Part shown: positions 44,598-55,464 of the stretch, piece after piece
How the letters are laid out: each line of letters begins with the position of its first letter
Position numbering within the stretch: position 1 is the first letter of the stretch
Assembly: GCF_008107725.1 (NCBI RefSeq)
Contig: NZ_VIRN01000064.1
Coordinates: forward strand, 868,001-932,000
Source: Marinobacter sp. BW6
Lineage (GTDB): Bacteria > Pseudomonadota > Gammaproteobacteria > Pseudomonadales > Oleiphilaceae
Direction: 5' to 3'
Length of the DNA: 64,000 nt
Position numbers and translations under genes: made by a program
Notes under the pieces: model-generated
The model's database searches: none
The model's input: only the letters and a program-made list of their open reading frames with translations
Told to the model about the DNA's origin: nothing

Positions 44598-46762
44598 TAG
44601 TTGAACAGTCCTTTGAGTTTGTCGCCGATCTGTTCCTGGACCTTTTCTTTAACCTTCTCCTCCGCCTTGGTTTTTGCCTTGTCTACTTCCTCGCGTGCTT
44701 TCGCCTTGGCGGCATTTTCGGCGATGGTTTTCAGGGTGTCCCGGAAGCGGGAGCCGTCAAAGGAGCAAAGCCCTGCCGGGTCCTCGGCGAAGTTGCCGCG
44801 GCACTCCACGGGAATAACCGCGTTTTCTACATACTCGGTGACTCGGCAGGCGTTGTCTCGGTGGATCTCACCAACGACTCTCAGCCCAACCTCATAATCC
44901 AGCTGGCTCTGGGCCAGGTCTACGGTGCCATTGCCCTCGAGACGCATGCCGGCCAGCGCCGCCACCAGATCGGTGTTGTTGAGGGTGTTGCCGTTGATGT
45001 CGAGGGTGCCACGCATGTCGTTGAAAGGGGTGGTAGTGCCCCAGTCTGTCGTCGTCAGCTCATCCTGGTTGACCAGAGCGATGCCCTGGCAGGCCATGCG
45101 GGTGAGGTTCATGCGGCGGAACTCGCCCTCTGCGAGGTTGAAGCTGACCTGTCCGTCAGCATTGCTGCGCAGTGCCGAGATCCGGTTGCCAGAGGTGTTG
45201 GCGTTCACTTTGAGGTTCGCGCCGCCGGCGAGCATATCCACTTCCGCCAGATCAGTGAGCAGAGGTAGCGTCTGTACGTTGGTGAGGTCAGAGCTCACAG
45301 TCCATTTCGGATTGTCGCTGCGGGCGTCGATGGTCACGTTGGCGCCAAAGCTGCCCTCGTAGAGTTTGCCGCTGAACTCGTCAACTTTGAGCAGGCCGTT
45401 TTTCGCCGTGGTGCTGGCCTTGATTTCGTTGATGGTCAGGTTGCTGACGATCAGTTGGCCAAGGCCCAGATCAATATCCAGCAACAGGCTGCGAATAGTC
45501 TCCAGAGGCAGCAGGTCGCCCTCCGGTCCGGTTGACGCCGTTTCCCCGGATGCTGGTGCTTCTTCGGCATCTTCTTCAGCTTTAGGTGGCAGGTATCGGT
45601 CGGCATTCAACTGGTCGCCCTGGAGCTGGAAGACAACGCCTGTGTCGGCGAGGTTGTAACTGCCGGAGCCATTGAAGGTGGTGTCATCCAGTTTGATGGT
45701 CAGGTCGGTGAGTTCCACCTTTCCAGCCGGACCGCCAATGCCGGTGGAGAAGGCGATGGCTTCAAGTACGTCCGGATCGCTGGTTTCCACTGGGGGCTGG
45801 CCGAGGTTGTTCAGAAGATCCTTCAGCGAGAACTCGGGGATGGAGATCTCGCCGCTCAGGGTTGGCTTGTCGCCGAATCCGGTAACATCCAGATCGGTAG
45901 ACAGGTTCAGGTTGGCCAGGCTGGCGGTAAAGCCGCTCAGGTTAGCTGTCTCGTTTTCCAGGTTCGCTCTGGCAGAGCCCGCAAGTTCAGCCGTGACCTC
46001 TTTGCCTCCGAACGGCTCGCCGGTCATGTCGAACACGGCATTCAGGCCGGATAAGGCGAACTCGTTGAGCGCCTCGTTGGCGGCGAGGCGGGCACTGATG
46101 TTGCCATCCACTTCAAACGTGGGCTGGGTGGTGGCTACCCGGAATCCGATCTCCAGCGGGAACTCGGAGCCCAGAGTGATGTTGCTGGCGTTGACTGTGA
46201 AGTTCTCCAGCGTGACCGACTGGCCGGTGCTCTTATCGGTGTAGTGCACCTGGGCGTTGCTGATCTGAACGTTTTCAACGTTGAAGTTCAGAGGCTCGCC
46301 GCCGGCGCCCTCGCTTTCTTGTGCCTGTTCATCCTGAGTTCCGGCTGTTTCCTCCGTTGCCGCTCCTGCGGCCTTCTCGGGCATGATGCGGGTCCAGTTG
46401 CCGTTGCCCTGTTCGTCCACTTCCAGGCGGGCGTCCAGCCCGTCCAGTACGAAGGTGTTAACCCTCGGGGACATGGCAATCAGTGACCAGAAATCAATCT
46501 GGGCAACCAGCTGTTCCAGGGCCACAAAACGATCACCTTCCAGTGTGGCCTCGACGGAATTCAGCTCCAGACCCAGAGGAATGAAGGACCAGCCAATATC
46601 GCCTTCAAGAACCAGATCCAGGTTCGTTGCATCTTCAACGGCCTGTTCAATCTGTGGCTTGTAGTCGTTGGGGTTGATCACGGCCATGGCGATGGCAATG
46701 GCGGCCACGGCAAGAACGATCAGCGCAACGACGGCGATCAGTACATAACGGACAGCTTTCAT
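44597..46762 (-). CDS. AsmA-family envelope protein
   Basis: A 721-aa AsmA-like protein with one N-terminal membrane anchor (about 7-29) followed by NPNDYKPQIEQAVEDAT, the family start motif. The long remainder is beta-rich and periplasmic, with a low-complexity Glu/Ala insert (about 130-155 and again near 410), and it ends in a Lys/Glu-rich helix (KAREEVDKAKTKAEEK). AsmA proteins are thought to support lipid transport between membranes. First gene of the asmA-mutY-yggX unit. Confidence 0.88.
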   Translation of the reverse strand: MKAVRYVLIAVVALIVLAVAAIAIAMAVINPNDYKPQIEQAVEDATNLDLVLEGDIGWSFIPLGLELNSVEATLEGDRFVALEQLVAQIDFWSLIAMSPRVNTFVLDGLDARLEVDEQGNGNWTRIMPEKAAGAATEETAGTQDEQAQESEGAGGEPLNFNVENVQISNAQVHYTDKSTGQSVTLENFTVNASNITLGSEFPLEIGFRVATTQPTFEVDGNISARLAANEALNEFALSGLNAVFDMTGEPFGGKEVTAELAGSARANLENETANLSGFTASLANLNLSTDLDVTGFGDKPTLSGEISIPEFSLKDLLNNLGQPPVETSDPDVLEAIAFSTGIGGPAGKVELTDLTIKLDDTTFNGSGSYNLADTGVVFQLQGDQLNADRYLPPKAEEDAEEAPASGETASTGPEGDLLPLETIRSLLLDIDLGLGQLIVSNLTINEIKASTTAKNGLLKVDEFSGKLYEGSFGANVTIDARSDNPKWTVSSDLTNVQTLPLLTDLAEVDMLAGGANLKVNANTSGNRISALRSNADGQVSFNLAEGEFRRMNLTRMACQGIALVNQDELTTTDWGTTTPFNDMRGTLDINGNTLNNTDLVAALAGMRLEGNGTVDLAQSQLDYEVGLRVVGEIHRDNACRVTEYVENAVIPVECRGNFAEDPAGLCSFDGSRFRDTLKTIAENAAKAKAREEVDKAKTKAEEKVKEKVQEQIGDKLKGLFN

Positions 46763-46955
46763 GATTCAGGCTTCCTTCCTAATGTTGGGAGCTTGCGGTA
46801 TTCGCCGCGAATACCGATGCCGATGACTCAAAGGATAACGCAGGGTTAACAAATTAACAGCGCAGGAGTATGACAATGCGGTAGTGTTGGGCCAAAATAC
46901 ACCTCCTTGATTTTATGACTACATTGATACCTATAAACATAAAAAGGAGTTGGCC

Positions 46956-47417
46956 GTGGCTATTACCGTTTCGATTGAGCTGAACCGGGAACTTGAGATT
47001 CCGGGAGGCTATGATGAAGTCTTTGATCTGCTGGCGGATGTGCCACGTTCAGCCAGTCATTTTCCCAAAGTTCACAAACTGACCGATCTTGGCGACAACA
47101 CTTACCGCTGGGAAATGGAAAAAGTCGGCGTCGACAAGCACGCGATCCAGTCGGTCTATGCCTGCAAGTACCATTCGGACAAAGACGCCGGGCGGATTAC
47201 CTGGGAGCCGGTGAAAGGCGAGGGCAACGGGGTTGTGAGCGGTTCCTGGACAGTCAAATCCAAGGGTGACAATGCCACTGCTGTGAGGTTTCAGACCAGT
47301 GCCGAGTTGACTGTGCCCCTGCCCAGCCTGCTCAAGCTGGCCATCAGCCCGGTTATCAAGCACGAGTTCAATAGTCTCGTGGACACGTATATGAACAATC
47401 TGAAAAAGGCTTTCTGA
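46956..47417 (+). CDS. SRPBCC (START-like) domain protein
   Basis: A 153-aa protein with a single helix-grip fold predicted to hold a hydrophobic ligand, as in polyketide cyclase/START-type proteins. The pattern YDEVFDLLADVPRSASHFPKV followed by alternating strands and a long C-terminal helix (SLVDTYMNNLKKAF) is typical. A TTG at 46950 is in frame but abuts the AAGGAG site; GTG at 46956 has correct spacing. It stands alone, and ligand and function are unknown. Confidence 0.8.
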   Translation: MAITVSIELNRELEIPGGYDEVFDLLADVPRSASHFPKVHKLTDLGDNTYRWEMEKVGVDKHAIQSVYACKYHSDKDAGRITWEPVKGEGNGVVSGSWTVKSKGDNATAVRFQTSAELTVPLPSLLKLAISPVIKHEFNSLVDTYMNNLKKAF

Positions 47418-47473
47418 CAAAGCCCTTTCTGCCATAAACCCTTACTTCGCTATCGTAGCGATTAAACCGGTTG

Positions 47474-47503
47474 TGGGACTCCAGCGGACATAAAAGGTAT
47501 AAT
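47474..47503 (+). promoter_or_regulatory. Possible promoter of the his operon
   Basis: A perfect TATAAT (47498-47503) lies 52 bases upstream of hisB with only a poor -35 match (TGGGAC region). No attenuator-like His-codon leader is visible in the 138-base gap. Confidence 0.35.
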
Positions 47504-47555
47504 CGTCGGATCGAATTTTTCCGGCGTTATGCCACTCAATTGTCACGGAGTCCCC

Positions 47556-48149
47556 ATGGCCGAACGTAAGGCTCGGGTAGAAAGAAATACCCTTGAAACC
47601 CAGATCACCGTTGAGATTGATCTCGACGGCACCGGTAAATCCAGTTTCGACACCGGGGTGCCCTTTCTGGAGCACATGATGGACCAAATCGCCCGACATG
47701 GTCTGGTGGATCTGAACATTGTTTCCAGGGGTGACCTGCACATCGACGACCACCACACGGTGGAAGATATCGGTATCACCCTTGGTCAGGCCTTCAAACA
47801 GGCCGTTGGCGACAAAAAGGGCATCCGCCGTTACGGCCACGCCTATGTCCCTCTGGATGAAGCTCTCTCGCGTGTGGTTATCGACCTGTCTGGCCGCCCG
47901 GGCCTGATGATGGATGTGCCGTACACTCGCGGTGCCGTAGGTGGCTTTGACGTTGACCTGTTCGAGGAGTTCTTCCACGGCTTTGTGAATCACTCCATGG
48001 TGACCCTGCACATCGACAATCTGAAGGGCAAGAACACCCATCACCAGATTGAAACCGTGTTCAAGGCCTTCGGCCGTGCCCTGCGCATGGCGATTGAGAT
48101 GGACGAGCGCATGGCCGGTATTACGCCGTCCACCAAGGGCTCTCTGTAA
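47556..48149 (+). CDS. hisB: Imidazoleglycerol-phosphate dehydratase
   Basis: A 197-aa monofunctional HisB converting imidazole glycerol phosphate to imidazole acetol phosphate. The two manganese-binding histidine motifs are [10 protein letters not shown] and [22 protein letters not shown]. It lacks the phosphatase domain of enterobacterial HisB. The ATG at 47556 follows CACGGAG; an upstream start at 47529 adds nine unlikely residues. First of hisB-hisH-hisA-hisF. Confidence 0.96.
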   Translation: MAERKARVERNTLETQITVEIDLDGTGKSSFDTGVPFLEHMMDQIARHGLVDLNIVSRGDLHIDDHHTVEDIGITLGQAFKQAVGDKKGIRRYGHAYVPLDEALSRVVIDLSGRPGLMMDVPYTRGAVGGFDVDLFEEFFHGFVNHSMVTLHIDNLKGKNTHHQIETVFKAFGRALRMAIEMDERMAGITPSTKGSL

Positions 48150-48220
48150 AAGGCTCTTCGCCAGAAGGCTCGCTTTAAGCAGTCTTTTGTCACCGGTCAA
48201 TCAAGGACATCGCAACAACC

Positions 48221-48862
48221 ATGAAAACCGTTGCCATAATCGACTACGGCATGGGCAATCTTCACTCTGCCAAAAAAGCAGTAGAGCACGTTGCCCCGGA
48301 CACCACCGTACTGGTCACCGACAACGCCGAACAAATTCGTGAAGCCGACCGCGTTATCCTCCCTGGCGTCGGCGCCATCCGTGACTGTATGGCAGAAATG
48401 CATCGTCTTGGGGTGGTGGACCTGGTGCGTGAGGTCTCTCAGGACCGGCCTTTTCTGGGCATCTGCGTCGGCATGCAGGCCCTGATGTCCCGCAGTGAGG
48501 AAAATGGCGGCGTCGACTGTATCGGCCTTTTCCCTTCGGAAGTGCGCTATTTCGGTGACCACCTGACGGAAAACGGTGAGCGCCTGAAAGTGCCCCACAT
48601 GGGCTGGAACCAGGTACAGCAATCCATTGATCACCCCCTGTGGCATAACATTCCCGAAGGGGACCGTTTCTACTTCGTGCACAGTTACTACGCCGAAGCC
48701 CAAGGCAACGCTGATATGGCGGGCCGCACCCACTATGGTGTAGACCTTGCGGCAGCGGTGGCACGAGACAATATTTTTGCGGTGCAATTCCACCCGGAGA
48801 AAAGCGCCCGGGCGGGTTTGCAGTTGCTTGAGAATTTTACGAACTGGACTGGAAAATGCTGA
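48221..48862 (+). CDS. hisH: Imidazole glycerol phosphate synthase, glutaminase subunit
   Basis: A 213-aa class-I glutamine amidotransferase supplying ammonia to HisF. The nucleophile is Cys82 in GICVGMQ, and the His-Glu pair is in FHPEKS near residue 190. The stop overlaps hisA by seven bases. Confidence 0.96.
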   Translation: MKTVAIIDYGMGNLHSAKKAVEHVAPDTTVLVTDNAEQIREADRVILPGVGAIRDCMAEMHRLGVVDLVREVSQDRPFLGICVGMQALMSRSEENGGVDCIGLFPSEVRYFGDHLTENGERLKVPHMGWNQVQQSIDHPLWHNIPEGDRFYFVHSYYAEAQGNADMAGRTHYGVDLAAAVARDNIFAVQFHPEKSARAGLQLLENFTNWTGKC

Positions 48863-49593
48863 TAATTCCCGCGATTGATCTTAAAGACGGCAAGTGCGTA
48901 CGCCTTCGCCAGGGCCGCATGGACGACTCCACAGTGTTTGGTGACGATCCTGTCGATATGGCCACCCGCTGGGTGGAGGCCGGCGCCCGGCGCCTGCACC
49001 TGGTTGACCTGAACGGGGCCTTTGCCGGCGAGCCGGTCAACGGGGAAATCGTTCAGGCGATTGCCCGCAAATACCCGGATCTGCCGATCCAGATCGGTGG
49101 TGGTATCCGCTCAGCGGAAACCATCGAAGCCTATCTTAAGGCCGGTGTTCAGTGGGTTATCATCGGCACCAAGGCGGTGAAAGAGCCGGAATTTGTGACC
49201 GAGATGTGCAAGGAGTTCCCGGGCCATATCATCGTTGGCCTGGACGCCAAAGACGGTCGCGTGGCTACCGATGGCTGGGCCGAAGTCTCGGAAGTGATGG
49301 CCACCGACCTTGCCAAGCGCTTTGCCAACGACGGCGTGGACGCCATTGTTTACACCGACATCAGCCGCGACGGCATGATGCAGGGTGTGAACGTCGAAGC
49401 CACTGCGGCATTGGCCGAAGAAGGCGGGATCCCCGTCATCGCCTCTGGCGGCGTGACCAATATGGACGATCTGAAGCGCCTGGCTACTGTGGCCGACAAG
49501 GGCATTCTCGGCGCCATCACCGGCCGTGCCATCTATGAAGGCACACTGGATGTTGCTGAAGCCCAGGCCTTCTGCGACGGCCTGAAGGGGTAA
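48856..49593 (+). CDS. hisA: ProFAR isomerase (phosphoribosylformimino-AICAR-P isomerase)
   Basis: A 245-aa TIM-barrel isomerase opening ProFAR to PRFAR in histidine synthesis. The catalytic aspartates lie in [15 protein letters not shown] (strand 1) and [15 protein letters not shown] (strand 5); phosphate-binding GGGIRS and [10 protein letters not shown] are also present. Confidence 0.96.
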   Translation: MLIIPAIDLKDGKCVRLRQGRMDDSTVFGDDPVDMATRWVEAGARRLHLVDLNGAFAGEPVNGEIVQAIARKYPDLPIQIGGGIRSAETIEAYLKAGVQWVIIGTKAVKEPEFVTEMCKEFPGHIIVGLDAKDGRVATDGWAEVSEVMATDLAKRFANDGVDAIVYTDISRDGMMQGVNVEATAALAEEGGIPVIASGGVTNMDDLKRLATVADKGILGAITGRAIYEGTLDVAEAQAFCDGLKG

Positions 49594-49602
49594 GGACAGC
49601 TT

Positions 49603-50376
49603 ATGGCTCTGGCGAAACGCATCATTCCCTGCCTCGATGTCGACAAAGGCCGCGTGGTGAAGGGTGTCAATTTCATTGATATCCGCGATGCCGGCGACCC
49701 GGTGGAAGTGGCCCGTCGTTACAACGAGCAGGGCGCCGACGAGATCACCTTCCTGGACATCACGGCCAGTCATGAAAGCCGTGACACCACCTATGAGACC
49801 GTTGAGCGAATGGCGGCGGAAGTCTTCATCCCGCTGACTGTTGGCGGCGGTGTGCGTACCGTGGATGACATCCGCAAACTACTGAATGCCGGCGCCGACA
49901 AGGTGTCGATCAACACCGCAGCCGTGTTCAATCCGGAGTTTGTTCGGGAAGCGGCGGAGCGCTTCGGCAGCCAGTGCATTGTGGTGGCCATTGATGCGAA
50001 GCAGGTCGGTGAGGAGGGCGAGGAGCCCCGCTGGGAAATCTTTACCCACGGTGGCCGCAAGCCCACGGGGCTGGATGCTGTGGAATGGGCGCGCAAGATG
50101 GTGGAAATGGGCGCTGGCGAGTTACTGCTGACCAGTATGGATCGGGACGGCACCAAGATCGGATTCGATCTGGGCCTGACCAAGGCCATCAGCGATGCGG
50201 TGATTGTACCGGTGATTGCCTCCGGCGGTGTCGGAGAGCTGCAGCACCTGGCCGATGGCGTTACCCAGGGCGGTGCCGATGCAGTTCTGGCGGCGTCTAT
50301 TTTTCACTTCGGACAGCACACCATCCCAGAGGCCAAGGCCTTTATGAAGGCTCAGGGCATAGAGGTTCGCGAATAG
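49603..50376 (+). CDS. hisF: Imidazole glycerol phosphate synthase, cyclase subunit
   Basis: A 257-aa TIM barrel paralogous to HisA. The catalytic aspartates are in [15 protein letters not shown] and [15 protein letters not shown]. It receives ammonia from HisH and forms IGP and AICAR. Last gene of the local his operon; a REP-like hairpin follows its stop. Confidence 0.97.
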   Translation: MALAKRIIPCLDVDKGRVVKGVNFIDIRDAGDPVEVARRYNEQGADEITFLDITASHESRDTTYETVERMAAEVFIPLTVGGGVRTVDDIRKLLNAGADKVSINTAAVFNPEFVREAAERFGSQCIVVAIDAKQVGEEGEEPRWEIFTHGGRKPTGLDAVEWARKMVEMGAGELLLTSMDRDGTKIGFDLGLTKAISDAVIVPVIASGGVGELQHLADGVTQGGADAVLAASIFHFGQHTIPEAKAFMKAQGIEVRE

Positions 50377-50388
50377 AGTGAATGGTTT

Positions 50389-50416
50389 GTCGGATTAGGC
50401 GAAGCCGTAATCCGAC
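50389..50416. repeat. REP-like short hairpin (GTCGGATTA type)
   Basis: Nine-base arms GTCGGATTA and TAATCCGAC with an inner GGC-GAA-GCC stem and one bulged G. Lies between convergent hisF and yibQ, and resembles the hairpin at 979-1007. May also serve as a weak terminator. Confidence 0.6.
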
Positions 50417-50424
50417 AGCCCAGG

Positions 50425-51240
50425 TTACTTTTTCTGTGCAAAAGCAGGGCGAATGTCCTGCTTTTCTCCCTCTGCAAACATCTCCCGATTGCCGTTGCGC
50501 ATGGCCCATAGGCCACTGACGGTGGCAATGGCTATACCTTGCTCATCCAGCTTGGGCAGATGCTTCTCCAGGTAATCCACGGTCACCTTGTGAGGATGGC
50601 CAATGCCGATGGCACTGCCGTTTTCTTTGGCTCGCTTGATCAGCAATTTGAACTGGCGGTCGACAAACTCTTCGGTCTGTTCATGGTCGAGAAACACGTC
50701 GCGGGTCATGGTTGGAATCTGATAGGCAGCAGCGACATCACCTGCCACGGATGATGCAATGGTGCGGCTGTCGATAAAGTACACCGGGTAGCGGAACAGC
50801 TCTTTCATTACCCAGTCCATGGGTTGCAGCTGCTGGGTCAGCAGGCTGCCCATGTGGTTGTTGACGCCCTGAACATGGGGGATGGACTGGAGCGCTCTAC
50901 GCAGGGTTGTCACCATGCTCTGCTCGTCCATATCGGGCGTCAGGCCGCCCGGCCCAAGGCCATAATTGCGTGTGTTGGCCATGGGGGCGTGCAGCATGAT
51001 TTCCTTGTGCTGCTTGTGGGCAAGCCGGGCAAGGGTATCCGTGTGCCTGCGGTAGGGCAGGAATGCCAGTGTCAGGGGCTGATCCAGATTCGCCAGTCGC
51101 TCGCCTTCGACAAGGCTGTGGCCCATGTCATCAATAATGATGGCAATGGTGGGTGGCAGCGCTTTTCTTGCCGGTTCCGCCGATACCGGGACAGCCGCAG
51201 ACCAGAGTGCCAGGGCCAGCAGAGAAAACACTACTCTCAC
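50425..51240 (-). CDS. yibQ: Divergent polysaccharide deacetylase family protein (YibQ-like)
   Basis: A 271-aa protein with a signal peptide (MRVVFSLLALALWSAAVPVSA). The NodB-like barrel is recognisable from IAIIIDDMGHS (metal/catalytic Asp pair), EIMLHAPMANT (His) and GIGHPHKVTVDYL. The substrate is not established; family members sit next to envC and ctpA, which suggests a cell-wall role. The start overlaps the ctpA stop by four bases. Confidence 0.88.
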   Translation of the reverse strand: MRVVFSLLALALWSAAVPVSAEPARKALPPTIAIIIDDMGHSLVEGERLANLDQPLTLAFLPYRRHTDTLARLAHKQHKEIMLHAPMANTRNYGLGPGGLTPDMDEQSMVTTLRRALQSIPHVQGVNNHMGSLLTQQLQPMDWVMKELFRYPVYFIDSRTIASSVAGDVAAAYQIPTMTRDVFLDHEQTEEFVDRQFKLLIKRAKENGSAIGIGHPHKVTVDYLEKHLPKLDEQGIAIATVSGLWAMRNGNREMFAEGEKQDIRPAFAQKK

Positions 51241-52643
51241 TGATCACTTCCTTTTGCCTTGCCCTTGTTGTTCGGGTTCAGAATCCGGATGCCCTTGAGC
51301 AGGTTCAGTGCTGAGCGCAGCTGATAATCACGATCTGCCAGGGAACTGGTTTCGCCCTTTGCGTCGTTTTCAGTGTCCTGTTGCTGACCTTCATTCTGGC
51401 CCTCAAGGTGCCCGCTCAGATCAGCTTCGGTGAAGAAGGGTTTACTGTCGAGTTCCTTCAGCTCCGCCGGTCGAACTTCAATGTCAGGTTTGATTCCGGT
51501 CGCCTGGATGGAACGGCCATTCGGTGTGTAATAGCGCGCTGTAGTCATTTTGATGGCATGGGTCTCATCCAGCGGAATCACCGTCTGAACGCTGCCCTTG
51601 CCAAAGGATTTGGTGCCCATCACCACGGCCCGCTCATGATCCTGGAGGGCGCCGGCCAGGATTTCTGACGCGGAGGCAGAGCCGCCATTGATCAGAACGA
51701 CAATAGGTGTGCCTTCCATGATGTCACCAGCCCTGGCGCTGAAGCGCAGGCGCGAACTCTGGATACGTCCTTCGGTATAAACAATCAGCCCTTCATTGAG
51801 CAGAGCATCCGCAGACTCTACTGCTGCTTGGAGTACGCCGCCCGGGTTGTTTCGCAGGTCAATGATCAGCCCGTCAAGGTCACGGCCCAACTCATCTTCC
51901 AGCCCGCTAAGGGCGTCCTTGAACTGTGAACCGGTATCCGCCTGGAACTGGGTAATGCGGACATAACCGTAGCCATTCTCCAGCATCCGGGATTTCACGC
52001 TGGTGACCTTGATGATGTCGCGTTCGACTTCGATCTCGATAGGCGCGTTTTCGCCTTCACGCATAATGGTGAGTGTCAGGATGGAGCCGGGCTTGCCCCG
52101 CATGAGCTGAACAGCTTCTTCCAGGCTCATGCCTTTAACCGGTTTTTCATCGAGCTTGATGATCAGGTCTCCGGCCTGGACGCCTGCCTTTTGCGCCGGT
52201 GTGTCGTCAATGGGCGCGATAACTTTCACAAACCCATTTTCCATGCCCACTTCAATGCCCAGTCCGCCGAACTCGCCGGAGGTGCTTTCTTCCAGTTCCT
52301 CGTAATCTTTGGGGGCCAGGTAGGTGGAATGGGGGTCCAGGTCTGACAGCATCCCTTTAATGGCGCTCTCGAGGAGCTTGCGATCGCTTACTTCCTCAAC
52401 ATAGGCATCCTTTATGCGGCTGAATACCTCGGTAAACTTGCGGAGGTCTTCCAACGGCAGTTGTTTCTCGGGATCGGGCAGGCTGATTTCCACCCGTTCG
52501 CCGTTCTGGATGCCTTCCAGTAGCTGTTCGGTGGCGGCATCTTCATCCTGGGCCAAGGCCAGTCCGGATGCGGTTGCGAAACAGGTAGCGAGAGCAATGC
52601 TGCGTAATGGAAAGGCGTGGAGTGTACTTCTGACCCGTTTCAT
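51237..52643 (-). CDS. ctpA: Carboxy-terminal processing protease (S41 family)
   Basis: A 468-aa periplasmic protease. An N-terminal signal peptide is followed by a PDZ domain (about 85-185, GLGIEVGMENGFVKV) and the S41 catalytic domain, with the serine in NGGSASASEI and the lysine in MGTKSFGKGSVQT. The C-terminal 70 residues are Glu/Gln-rich and probably disordered. Degrades or trims envelope proteins, including regulators of murein hydrolases in related species. Confidence 0.93.
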   Translation of the reverse strand: MKRVRSTLHAFPLRSIALATCFATASGLALAQDEDAATEQLLEGIQNGERVEISLPDPEKQLPLEDLRKFTEVFSRIKDAYVEEVSDRKLLESAIKGMLSDLDPHSTYLAPKDYEELEESTSGEFGGLGIEVGMENGFVKVIAPIDDTPAQKAGVQAGDLIIKLDEKPVKGMSLEEAVQLMRGKPGSILTLTIMREGENAPIEIEVERDIIKVTSVKSRMLENGYGYVRITQFQADTGSQFKDALSGLEDELGRDLDGLIIDLRNNPGGVLQAAVESADALLNEGLIVYTEGRIQSSRLRFSARAGDIMEGTPIVVLINGGSASASEILAGALQDHERAVVMGTKSFGKGSVQTVIPLDETHAIKMTTARYYTPNGRSIQATGIKPDIEVRPAELKELDSKPFFTEADLSGHLEGQNEGQQQDTENDAKGETSSLADRDYQLRSALNLLKGIRILNPNNKGKAKGSDQ

Positions 52644-52740
52644 TCACATATCCCGTTTTTATTCCGATAGTTGGACTGGATTCCCTGACTCCGGACAGTA
52701 TGGCGTTACCCGCAGCGTTTGTCAGCCCTCGCGGGGCTTC

Positions 52741-53874
52741 TCAGTTTGCCAGCCAACGGCCAGGATTGTCGGGTTTGCCATTGTGTCGGACCTCAAAGTA
52801 GAGGGCCGGGGAATCGGTGCCACCGGTGCGGCCGGCCTGGGCGATGGGCTCTCCGGCGGCTACCCAGTCTCCGGGGCTGGTGAACAGGCTGCTGCTGTGG
52901 CCATACAGTGTCATGTAGCCGTCACCGTGATCAATGATGGTAATCAGGCCAAACCCCCGAAGCCAGTTGGCAAACACGACCCGACCGTAATGTATGGCAC
53001 GAATTTCGGCTTCGTTTCCGGTGCCGATGAGAAGGCCGTTGCGCCGGAGCTTGCCGTCGGCATAGCGCTCACCGTAACGGCTCAGTACCTGGCCTTTCAC
53101 AGGCCACGGCAGTTTGTTGCGTAATGAGGCGAAGGGCTGGGACTCATTGGGTGAGGGAATGTTGTTGATTGCTTGCTGGACTTCCTCGAGCAGGTTTTCC
53201 AGCCGTTTGCGATCTGATTCCAGCTCTTTCCGTTCGCTGCGACGGTTCTGGATATCGGCATTGAGGGCGGCCAGTGTCTGCTGGCGCTCCTTTCTGGACG
53301 TTGTCAGTTCCTGCTGGCGTTTGGCGACGTTCTCTTCAGTCTTGGCCAGTTCAACCCGCGTTGACTGCACCGCAGCCTGGGTGCTTCTGAGCTCTTGCAG
53401 GCTTTGCCTGAACGCCTCAAGGCGGTGGACAGTGTCCTTGCTGAGGTATTCGTAGTAGGTCATGGTCCGGGCAATCTTGTCCGGATCTATTTCATTGAGC
53501 AGCACTTTTACAGCTGGCGCATCCCCTTCCATCCAGGCCGCGCGGATCTGCTTCTTCAGGCTGTCCCGCTGGCGGTCGAGTGTGCGGGTGAGCTCCTGCG
53601 CTTCATTCTCCAGTTCCCGAAGTCTTTGCTGCTGTTGCTCTGCCTGCTGGCGCAGGGAGCGTCGTTCGCGGGTCAGGCGGCTGATGTTTTTTTCGGTCGC
53701 GGCAAGCTGCCGCTCCAGAGAGGAGCGGTCTTCTTCGGCATCCTCCAGCCAGTCGTCGATGTCCTCAATGCGTTCCTTGAGTTCTTCGATCTGGGCTGGA
53801 GTGACCTCCTGCTGGGCGAGTGCCGGCGCTGCACCCAGAGAAAGGGTGAGCGCCAGGATTGCGGAAAGGCGCAA
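52741..53874 (-). CDS. envC: Murein hydrolase activator EnvC
   Basis: A 377-aa periplasmic protein with a signal peptide, a long coiled coil (about 25-245, rich in Glu/Arg/Gln/Leu) and a C-terminal LytM domain (about 265-377). The LytM site is degenerate: GLLIGTGNEAE replaces the first His/Asp ligand motif, and GHSSSL replaces HxH, as expected for EnvC, which activates amidases rather than cutting peptidoglycan itself. Acts at the division septum with FtsEX (family knowledge). Confidence 0.93.
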   Translation of the reverse strand: MRLSAILALTLSLGAAPALAQQEVTPAQIEELKERIEDIDDWLEDAEEDRSSLERQLAATEKNISRLTRERRSLRQQAEQQQQRLRELENEAQELTRTLDRQRDSLKKQIRAAWMEGDAPAVKVLLNEIDPDKIARTMTYYEYLSKDTVHRLEAFRQSLQELRSTQAAVQSTRVELAKTEENVAKRQQELTTSRKERQQTLAALNADIQNRRSERKELESDRKRLENLLEEVQQAINNIPSPNESQPFASLRNKLPWPVKGQVLSRYGERYADGKLRRNGLLIGTGNEAEIRAIHYGRVVFANWLRGFGLITIIDHGDGYMTLYGHSSSLFTSPGDWVAAGEPIAQAGRTGGTDSPALYFEVRHNGKPDNPGRWLAN

Positions 53875-53894
53875 GGGTTGGTTCCGCTCCAGGA

Positions 53895-55442
53895 TCAGTC
53901 GATCTCAACCAGGCTGTGGCCGGTCATTTCCTCTGGTTGCTCCAGCCCCATCAGATTGAGCAGCGAGGGTGCAACGTCGCTCAGGCTGCCGTCGTTTTTC
54001 AACACCACATTGCGGTGGCCGGTGTATACCAGTGGCACCGGGCCAATGGTGTGGGCTGTGTGAACCTGGCCGGAGTTCGGATCGGTCATCTGTTCGCAGT
54101 TGCCGTGGTCGGCGGTGATCAGTGCCTCGCCGCCGACTTCATCCAGGGCCTCAACAACACGCTTCACGCATTCGTCCAGACATTCGGCGGCCTTGATAGC
54201 CGCATCCAGCTTGCCAGTGTGGCCAACCATGTCGCCGTTGGCGTAGTTGCAGACCACCAGATCGTATTTGCCGCTCTTGATGGCTTCCACCAGCTTGTCG
54301 GTTACCTCTGGCGCGCTCATTTCCGGCTGCAGATCGTAGGTGGCGACCTTGGGCGAGGGCACCAGAATCCGGTCTTCGCCTTCGAACGGCGTTTCCAGGC
54401 CGCCGTTGAAGAAAAAGGTAACGTGGGCGTATTTCTCGGTTTCGGCAATGCGCAGCTGGGTCTTGCCCTGCTTCGCCATATACTCGCCGAGGCCGTTGGA
54501 CAGCTGCTCCGGCGGGTAGGCGCAGGAGGTATTGATGTCGGCCGCGTACTCGGTCAGCATCACAAAATCGGCCAGTTCCGGGTGCTTCTTGCGGTCGAAA
54601 CCGTCGAAGTCCTTCTCCACGAAGGTACGGGTCATTTCCCGGGCGCGGTCGGCCCGAAAGTTCATGAACAGCACGGCGTCGCCATCGTTGATGGTGCCCC
54701 CAGGTTCGCCCGGTGCGTGGATGCTGGTTGGTGTAACGAACTCATCGTTTTCCCCGCGCTCGTACGCCCGCTCCAGGCCAGACATCGGGTCGGCTGCCGT
54801 GAACTCTGCGGTGCCCTGGGTCATCAGGTTGTAAGCGGCTTCGACCCGATCCCAACGGTTATCACGGTCCATCGCGTAATAGCGGCCCACGATTGAAGCA
54901 ATACGGCCCACACCAAGATTTTTCAGTCTGGCAGCGGCTTTTTCCAATGATGGCTTGGCGCTGCGGGGTGGCATGTCGCGGCCATCGAGGAAGGCATGGA
55001 TGTAAACTTCCTTGGCGCCGCGAGCAGCGGCCAGTTCAGCAGCCGCAATAATGTGGTCTTCGTGGCTGTGCACACCACCCGGCGACATCAGGCCCATGAG
55101 GTGAACGGCACGGCCGCTCTGAACGGCCTTATCGATCGCGGAGCAGAGAACCTGGTTCTTCTGGAAAGTACCTTCTTCGAGATCCTTGTCGATGCGGGTC
55201 AGGCTCTGATACACAACACGCCCTGCGCCCAGGTTCATATGACCGACTTCCGAGTTGCCCATTTGTCCCTGAGGCAGCCCCACGAACATCCCTGAGGTGT
55301 TGATCAGGGTCTTGGGCTGGTTCTGCCACAGCTTGTCCCAGTATGGGGTGCTGGCGTTGCTGATGGCATTGTCTTCAGCCGGGTCGCGGTGGCCCCAGCC
55401 GTCCAGGATAATCAGTGCAGTCGGCTTGCGCATTGCAGTCAT
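53895..55442 (-). CDS. gpmI: 2,3-bisphosphoglycerate-independent phosphoglycerate mutase
   Basis: A 515-aa dimanganese enzyme interconverting 3- and 2-phosphoglycerate in glycolysis/gluconeogenesis. The phospho-acceptor is Ser64 in [10 protein letters not shown]; further metal ligands lie in [19 protein letters not shown] and [12 protein letters not shown] second in-frame ATG nine bases in (MRKPTALI) is also plausible. A 16-bp perfect palindrome lies just upstream. First gene of gpmI-envC-ctpA-yibQ. Confidence 0.96.
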   Translation of the reverse strand: MTAMRKPTALIILDGWGHRDPAEDNAISNASTPYWDKLWQNQPKTLINTSGMFVGLPQGQMGNSEVGHMNLGAGRVVYQSLTRIDKDLEEGTFQKNQVLCSAIDKAVQSGRAVHLMGLMSPGGVHSHEDHIIAAAELAAARGAKEVYIHAFLDGRDMPPRSAKPSLEKAAARLKNLGVGRIASIVGRYYAMDRDNRWDRVEAAYNLMTQGTAEFTAADPMSGLERAYERGENDEFVTPTSIHAPGEPGGTINDGDAVLFMNFRADRAREMTRTFVEKDFDGFDRKKHPELADFVMLTEYAADINTSCAYPPEQLSNGLGEYMAKQGKTQLRIAETEKYAHVTFFFNGGLETPFEGEDRILVPSPKVATYDLQPEMSAPEVTDKLVEAIKSGKYDLVVCNYANGDMVGHTGKLDAAIKAAECLDECVKRVVEALDEVGGEALITADHGNCEQMTDPNSGQVHTAHTIGPVPLVYTGHRNVVLKNDGSLSDVAPSLLNLMGLEQPEEMTGHSLVEID

Positions 55443-55464
55443 TATTAGTTCCGGATATGAAATA